From assembly GCA_945860255.1 (NCBI GenBank), contig CAMAQI010000031.1:1-18704 (forward strand): a DNA stretch of 18,704 bases, read 5' to 3'. Each line of letters begins with the position of its first letter. Position 1 is the stretch's first letter. Under the pieces are notes generated by a model. That model ran no database searches. It was not told where the DNA came from and was given only the letters and a program-made list of their open reading frames with translations. This document shows, piece after piece, positions 14,792 through 18,704 of this stretch. The stretch comes from Methylacidiphilum caldifontis (lineage in GTDB: Bacteria > Verrucomicrobiota > Verrucomicrobiia > Methylacidiphilales > CAMAQI01). A program made the position numbers and the translations under genes.

Positions 14792-15103
14792 ATGAAAGTT
14801 AAAGATCCATTTAAGAATTTAAAACTCGATGCATTTGAGCAATCTATCGAAGATGCCTTTGAGAGAGGTGAGTTTAAAACTGTTGACGATCCTAATATGC
14901 GGAAAATGTTCCAGGAAGCGGCAAAAAATAGCGTTTCCCTGCGTGAAAAAAAAGAGGCACGGGTTAATCTACGCTTAAAGGCGGATACCGTTTCAAAATT
15001 AAGAGATAAGGCTTCTGAATTTGGAATGCCTTACCAAACTCTTGCCTCTGCTGTACTCCATCAATTCGCTATCGGTAAATTCAAAGTTAAAATTACAACG
15101 TAA
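14792..15103 (+). CDS. brnA: BrnA-like antitoxin
   Basis: A 103-residue protein. The first half (1-55) is charged, has DPFKNLKLDAFEQSIEDAFE and is expected to wrap the toxin. The C-terminal half, starting at about residue 57, is a ribbon-helix-helix domain: ARVNLRLKADTVSKLRDKA, then GMPYQTLASAVLHQFAIGKF. Such antitoxins neutralise the BrnT ribonuclease and repress the operon by binding the palindrome upstream. AAGAGG inside the end of brnT lies five bases before the ATG. Toxin first, antitoxin second is the usual BrnTA order. No intrinsic terminator is seen after it; a short CTCGT-AAA-ACGAG stem at 15131-15143 lacks a U-tract. Confidence 0.8.
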   Translation: MKVKDPFKNLKLDAFEQSIEDAFERGEFKTVDDPNMRKMFQEAAKNSVSLREKKEARVNLRLKADTVSKLRDKASEFGMPYQTLASAVLHQFAIGKFKVKITT

Positions 15104-15202
15104 CCTGTGCCTCGGGCTACGGGGAAAAGGCTCGTAAAACGAGAAGCACTCGACGCTGGAAGCGGAAATAATTTTTGTACGCAGGGAGGAAGGGGTACAA
15201 CT

Positions 15203-15285
15203 GCAGCCCCGACCTGTCGCATAGGCGTCAACTTAAGAAATCCATTCAAAGGCACTATTCTCACGCGACGGCGCAACGAACGCAA
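15203..15285 (-). repeat. Composite dispersed repeat, copy 2 (inverted)
   Basis: Two modules separated by 22 bases. The first (15203-15237) is the reverse complement of 15688-15722 with 33 of 35 bases matching; the two differences make the middle GACCTGTC read the opposite way. The second (15260-15285) is the reverse complement of 15626-15651 with 23 of 26 matching. The same module order in inverse orientation shows they are two copies of one unit. Confidence 0.8.
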
Positions 15286-15516
15286 TGGGGAAAATGCAAC
15301 GACTCACTGAGATGATTCCCTCTGTTTCCTCCTGCGTCGGAAAATACCTTCTGAGAATCTCTCCCGTTTCTTTGAAAAAAGGATTTTCAAAAAACGATCG
15401 ACCTTCTCCTTAGGGGGCTCGGCTTCGCCTCTCCTGGAATCAACCTCGGAGTCTCCTTGTCTGATTCATCAAAAAAGGGGGGAGGAGTTCTGACCCTAAG
15501 AGCGTAAGCGATAGAT

Positions 15517-15572
15517 CCCTGTTTTTAAAAAGAGATCGAAAGCTCGTTTTCGAGATCTTTTTAAAAATAGGG
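15517..15572. repeat. Long imperfect A/T-rich hairpin
   Basis: The arm CCCTGTTTTTAAAAAGA... (from 15517) pairs with ...TTTTTAAAAATAGGG (to 15572); about 15 outer pairs hold with one G-T pair, and GATCGAAA/TTTTCGAGATC adds inner pairing. The 8-base inverted repeat GTTCTGAC/GTCAGAAC brackets it further out. No U-tract follows either way. Confidence 0.6.
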
Positions 15573-15625
15573 AAGAGGCTCGACAGAGCCGTAGTCAGAA
15601 CGAGGGGGAGGTCGGGCTTTAAACG

Positions 15626-15722
15626 TTGCGTACGTCGCGCCTTCGCGTGAGGCAAGGTTTTTTGAAAGTTCGCCCCATGAAAAGGAGCTTAAGTTGACGC
15701 CTATGCGACCTGTCGGGGCTGC
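15626..15722 (+). repeat. Composite dispersed repeat, copy 3
   Basis: Same two modules as copy 2 in the opposite orientation: a TTGCGT...CGCGTGAG module (15626-15651), 36 unrelated bases, then the CTTAAGTTGACGCCTATGCG module extended to GTCGGGGCTGC (15688-15722). Copy 1 at 298-317 shares the second module. I see no target-site duplication next to the outer ends. Confidence 0.8.
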
Positions 15723-15848
15723 CCCTCCATTTCAGCTGCCGAATCTAGGATAATTCATCCCCTTTGTCGGGGGGTATGGAGGGAACGGACTTTAAAGCTT
15801 TCAGAAATTGTTGATGGATTTATTAAAAAAGATTCCTAGGGTTCACCA

Positions 15849-17699
15849 ATGAATTTGAGCACCTTTGTCCTTGAACGGGGACTCCCGCTAATCCTCCGCT
15901 ACTGGAAACGTTTTGCCCTCGGGATTCTCCTCGGGATTCTTTTCGGCTTGGTACATGCCGGAATCATGTGGGGGGTCAATCTCGTCATCTCCCGAATCGA
16001 TCCCAATCAGATCGCCCCAGCCGCCGCCTCAATCACAACCCTCGCCGAAGCTCATTCATGGCGTGAAATCATAAAAGCACTCCAAGCCTCGATTCTTGCT
16101 TTCCTCGATCCCTTTCTCCCTCAAATGGGTCGCCCTCTCGATCTGCTTCAAATCATTGGCGGGATGGTCTTCTTTGCCGGATTTGCCTTGATTCGGGGAA
16201 TCATCGGCTATTTAAGCTCTTACTGCCTCGCCTGGTCGAGTGATCGTGTGATGAACGATCTCAAATGCGAAGCCCTTGTGAAACTCAACTCTCTCTCCAT
16301 GGATTACTTCAATCGATCAACCCTTGGGGATATGATCACTCGGATCAACCAAGATACCGCCGTCCTTCAACGCTGGCTCAGTTTGGGACTCTCTGATCTC
16401 ATCAAAGAACCGGTCACGATTATCTCTGCCCTCGCCTATCTCTTTGCCGTCGAATGGAAACTCACTCTGATGGCCCTCATTTATATTCCGATTCTCGCCA
16501 TTCCCATCTCCGTACTCGGACGCAAAGTGCGTAAGTATTCGACCAAAGGTTCAGAAGTTGGAATCCAACAATCCAGTGTTCTCATCGAATCGCTCTCCAA
16601 TATGCGTGTTGCCAAAGCCTTTGGACTTGAAAAATTTCAAGAGGAGGAGTTTAGAAGCTATGCCCGCCAATTCCTCTCCCATAATTTTCGAACCATGCGA
16701 GCAAAGGAGTTGATGAATCCGGTGATCGAGACCCTCTCGATGTTAAGCTTCGGGCTTGTCATTGTTTACGTGGTTCATTCCGGAATGAGCTTTGCGAATA
16801 TGACCACCTTCTTCATGGGACTGATCCTGATGGCGACCCCGATTAAGAAGCTGGCCTCCCTAGGACTGCTCTTTCAACAAACGCGAGTCGCTCTCGAACG
16901 ACTTCGCGACTTTTATGCGGAAACTCCTTCCGTTCAAAACAATCCAGACGGAATCAAGCTGCAATTCTTTGAAGGAAACATTGAATTTAAAAACGTCAGT
17001 TTCAGCTACGGTGAGACCCAGGTTCTCAACAATATTAATTTCACCGTTCATAAAGGGGAATCGATCGGACTCGCTGGAGAAAGTGGCTGCGGAAAAAGCA
17101 CTCTCATTAATCTTCTCTTTCGTTTTTACGATGTTACCGAAGGGGTCATCTTAATTGATGGAGTCGATATCCGAAAATTTGAACTCTCCTCTCTCCGTGC
17201 GAAAATGGCCCTCGTGAGTCAAGAGGCGATGCTCTATAATCGCACGGTCTCCGAAAATATCGCCTTCGGAAAACTCAATGCCTCCCAACAAGAGATCGAA
17301 CAAGCAGCCCGACTCGCTCATGCCACGCCATTCATTCAACAGATGCCTGAAGGATTTAAAACCGTTATCGGCGAACGAGGGGTTCGAATGTCGGGAGGTC
17401 AACGTCAACGACTCACCATTGCCCGTGCCTTTGTCCGGAACGCCCCGATCTTGGCCTTAGATGAAGCGACCGCCAGCCTCGACTCCGAATCGGAAGCGGA
17501 GGTTCAAGCCGCGTTAGATTTACTCTCGAAGAACAAAACGACCTTCTGCGTCGCTCATCGTCTTTCGACCCTCTCCGGAATGAATAAAATCTTGGTCTTC
17601 TCCAAAGGCTCGATCATCGAAGAGGGAACCTTCTCCGAACTCCTCAAAAAACGAGGGCACTTCGCCGATATGGCCAAGAAGCAGGGGATCACGGGGTAA
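15849..17699 (+). CDS. MsbA-like ABC exporter (half-transporter)
   Basis: A 616-residue fusion of a six-helix membrane domain (about 1-340) and an ATPase domain (about 365-600), the layout of MsbA-type lipid or multidrug exporters that work as homodimers in the inner membrane. The ATPase motifs are complete: Walker A GESGCGKST (410-418), signature MSGGQRQRLTIARA (from 514), Walker B ILALDEATASLDS with catalytic Glu539, and the switch His570 in AHRLST. The first periplasmic loop is long (about residues 47-105). Lipid A core export is the likeliest job but the substrate cannot be read from sequence. No strong ribosome site precedes the ATG; a 12-codon frame (15814-15852) ends across it (ATGA). 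Confidence 0.88.
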   Translation: MNLSTFVLERGLPLILRYWKRFALGILLGILFGLVHAGIMWGVNLVISRIDPNQIAPAAASITTLAEAHSWREIIKALQASILAFLDPFLPQMGRPLDLLQIIGGMVFFAGFALIRGIIGYLSSYCLAWSSDRVMNDLKCEALVKLNSLSMDYFNRSTLGDMITRINQDTAVLQRWLSLGLSDLIKEPVTIISALAYLFAVEWKLTLMALIYIPILAIPISVLGRKVRKYSTKGSEVGIQQSSVLIESLSNMRVAKAFGLEKFQEEEFRSYARQFLSHNFRTMRAKELMNPVIETLSMLSFGLVIVYVVHSGMSFANMTTFFMGLILMATPIKKLASLGLLFQQTRVALERLRDFYAETPSVQNNPDGIKLQFFEGNIEFKNVSFSYGETQVLNNINFTVHKGESIGLAGESGCGKSTLINLLFRFYDVTEGVILIDGVDIRKFELSSLRAKMALVSQEAMLYNRTVSENIAFGKLNASQQEIEQAARLAHATPFIQQMPEGFKTVIGERGVRMSGGQRQRLTIARAFVRNAPILALDEATASLDSESEAEVQAALDLLSKNKTTFCVAHRLSTLSGMNKILVFSKGSIIEEGTFSELLKKRGHFADMAKKQGITG

Positions 17700-17703
17700 A
17701 TAT

Positions 17704-18704
17704 ATGAGCATTCGCAAAAACATTCTTGATGATCTTAAATTATTTAAGTCAGAGTTCCTCTGCTTTATCAATGAGCAGGAAAAAATAAAAAAACTGCCTC
17801 CATTTTCAGATAAGAAAGCGGAAAAAGTCACTGAGCAATTTTTGAGAACAAATCGATTTGACCCCCAATATTCCTCTGGTTCCACTAAATTTCCGGATAT
17901 GACAATCGATTTTGAATCTGAAAAAATTGGAATTGAGGTTAAAACAAATCTAAAAAAATCTAAAAATCAGAAAAAAATAACACTTGGAAATAGTTCCACT
18001 CAAGCGGGAATAAAACTCAAAAAAATAATCACGGTTTGGTTTATCGAATCTTGGAATAACCCTCATATTTTTGATTACAAAGACTTAGTTAAGACACTCG
18101 TTGTTGACCATAATCCGAGATTTCAACTTTCTTTAGACATTAACGATAAAAATAGACCCTTTCTTTCATTTCTCGAAAATAACAGAATTTCATTTTACGA
18201 TTTTCTTGCCCTTGAATCGAAAGAAAAAAACAAATGGGTTAAAGAATTTTTAAAGCAAGAAAACTCACTTCAAACATGGCGTTGGTTTATGGGAGAAAGT
18301 GACGAGTTTGGTTTAGAAAATATGATCGATATGCTTTCCCGATCCTGTGAGGAATGGAAAAGATTTGATAAAAAAAGAGCGATTACCTTCCTGTTTGCCA
18401 AACATATTGAACTATTCAAAACAACTCAACTAGACCAAACGACTCTTTGGATTCCGCTCTACAAAGAATTTGGAGTGTTTGGTACAATTAAAGACGAATT
18501 TACAGGAGGAGGTAAAGTAAATGAATTTCCTCAAATTATTGATGTCTTTTTAAAGAACTTAAAATCAATTGTAAGTATCGTTCCTAAAGCAAAACGATCT
18601 GATTGGTCGAACAAAGTAAAAACTTTATTTATCAAACCAAAAATTATCGGCCCGAAAGATAATAAAAATAAACGAAATGGCATAACGCTTGAACAAGCGG
18701 AAAA
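17704..18704 (+). CDS. Putative restriction endonuclease, PD-(D/E)XK type, 3' end cut
   Basis: An open frame of at least 333 codons starts 4 bases after the ABC exporter and runs off the window. Near the N-terminus it has STKFPDMTIDFESEKIGIEV and K-T, that is PD at 64-65 and E-V-K at 78-80, the active-site layout of PD-(D/E)XK nucleases. A GNSS motif about 15 residues later (LGNSSTQAG) resembles the GNS segment of several type II restriction enzymes, again from memory. The rest is rich in Lys, Phe and Asn and unrecognised. The sequence is clearly more A/T-rich than the exporter before it, a sign of transfer. A partner methyltransferase would be expected next door, outside the window. No good Shine-Dalgarno sequence is seen. 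Confidence 0.65.
   Translation, partial: MSIRKNILDDLKLFKSEFLCFINEQEKIKKLPPFSDKKAEKVTEQFLRTNRFDPQYSSGSTKFPDMTIDFESEKIGIEVKTNLKKSKNQKKITLGNSSTQAGIKLKKIITVWFIESWNNPHIFDYKDLVKTLVVDHNPRFQLSLDINDKNRPFLSFLENNRISFYDFLALESKEKNKWVKEFLKQENSLQTWRWFMGESDEFGLENMIDMLSRSCEEWKRFDKKRAITFLFAKHIELFKTTQLDQTTLWIPLYKEFGVFGTIKDEFTGGGKVNEFPQIIDVFLKNLKSIVSIVPKAKRSDWSNKVKTLFIKPKIIGPKDNKNKRNGITLEQAE

Larger units (their letters stand above)
15104..15848. other. Gene-free stretch of inverted repeats and hairpins
   Basis: No credible gene is found in 745 bases; the open frames at 15107-15310 (plus) and 15440-15655 (minus) translate repeat sequence and match nothing I know. Two composite repeat blocks face each other (15203-15285 and 15626-15722), and between them lie an 8-base inverted repeat GTTCTGAC/GTCAGAAC (15487-15494 and 15594-15601), a long A/T-rich hairpin (15517-15572) and a GGCTC-GACA-GAGCC hairpin (15577-15590). 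The last 100 bases hold the start region of the ABC exporter, but no convincing promoter or ribosome site was found. Confidence 0.6.

Noticed and set aside
15131..15143. CTCGT-AAA-ACGAG as brnTA terminator
   Set aside because: Stem of five pairs with no U-tract; too weak to call.
15107..15310. Plus-strand open frame of 67 codons after brnA
   Set aside because: It runs through the inverted repeat module, has no ribosome site and no recognisable protein pattern.
15104..15848. CRISPR array or tRNA gene in the repeat-rich gap
   Set aside because: Repeats are few, inverted and unevenly spaced, and no cloverleaf with TTCGA-type arms and acceptor pairing was found.

Overview
The window looks like a chromosomal segment of a Gram-negative bacterium that makes diaminopimelate peptidoglycan (dapF), has an MsbA-type exporter and a respiratory complex I. 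The NuoM sequence style and the interspersed repeats at both ends vaguely recall Verrucomicrobiota/Chlamydiota-type genomes. That placement is from memory and held with low confidence. Genes fill most of the sequence and almost all of the left three quarters reads on the minus strand.

Left part (1-5842, minus strand): a repeat-rich gene-free end (1-482) is followed, in coordinate order, by a VF530-type small DNA-binding protein, a CvfB-like S1-domain RNA-binding protein, thiD, dapF, thiC and an erpA/iscA-type iron-sulfur carrier. A TPP riboswitch precedes thiC, with a promoter candidate ending exactly at its 5' edge and an erpA terminator just upstream. thiC and dapF are 5 bases apart, so dapF probably shares thiamine control. 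A hairpin with a U-tract between dapF and thiD probably limits read-through into thiD.

Middle (5894-14332, minus strand): in transcription order, three genes encode VirB8-, VirB9- and VirB10-like proteins (a minimal type IV secretion core without any ATPase), followed by nuoJ, nuoK, nuoL, nuoM and nuoN, the proton-pumping membrane arm of complex I. The remaining membrane subunits nuoA and nuoH and the peripheral-arm genes are not in the window. NuoM lacks the usual transmembrane lysine before its P-F-H motif.

Right part (14360-18704, plus strand) looks like accessory DNA. It holds a broken remnant of an isoprenylcysteine methyltransferase-like gene, then a BrnT/BrnA toxin-antitoxin pair with a perfect palindrome on its promoter and start. 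A 745-base gene-free stretch built of inverted repeats and hairpins follows, then an MsbA-like ABC exporter. Only 4 bases later comes an AT-rich gene, cut by the window end, with a PD...EVK nuclease motif typical of type II restriction endonucleases. Copies of the same repeat (298-317, 15203-15237, 15688-15722) occur at both ends of the window.
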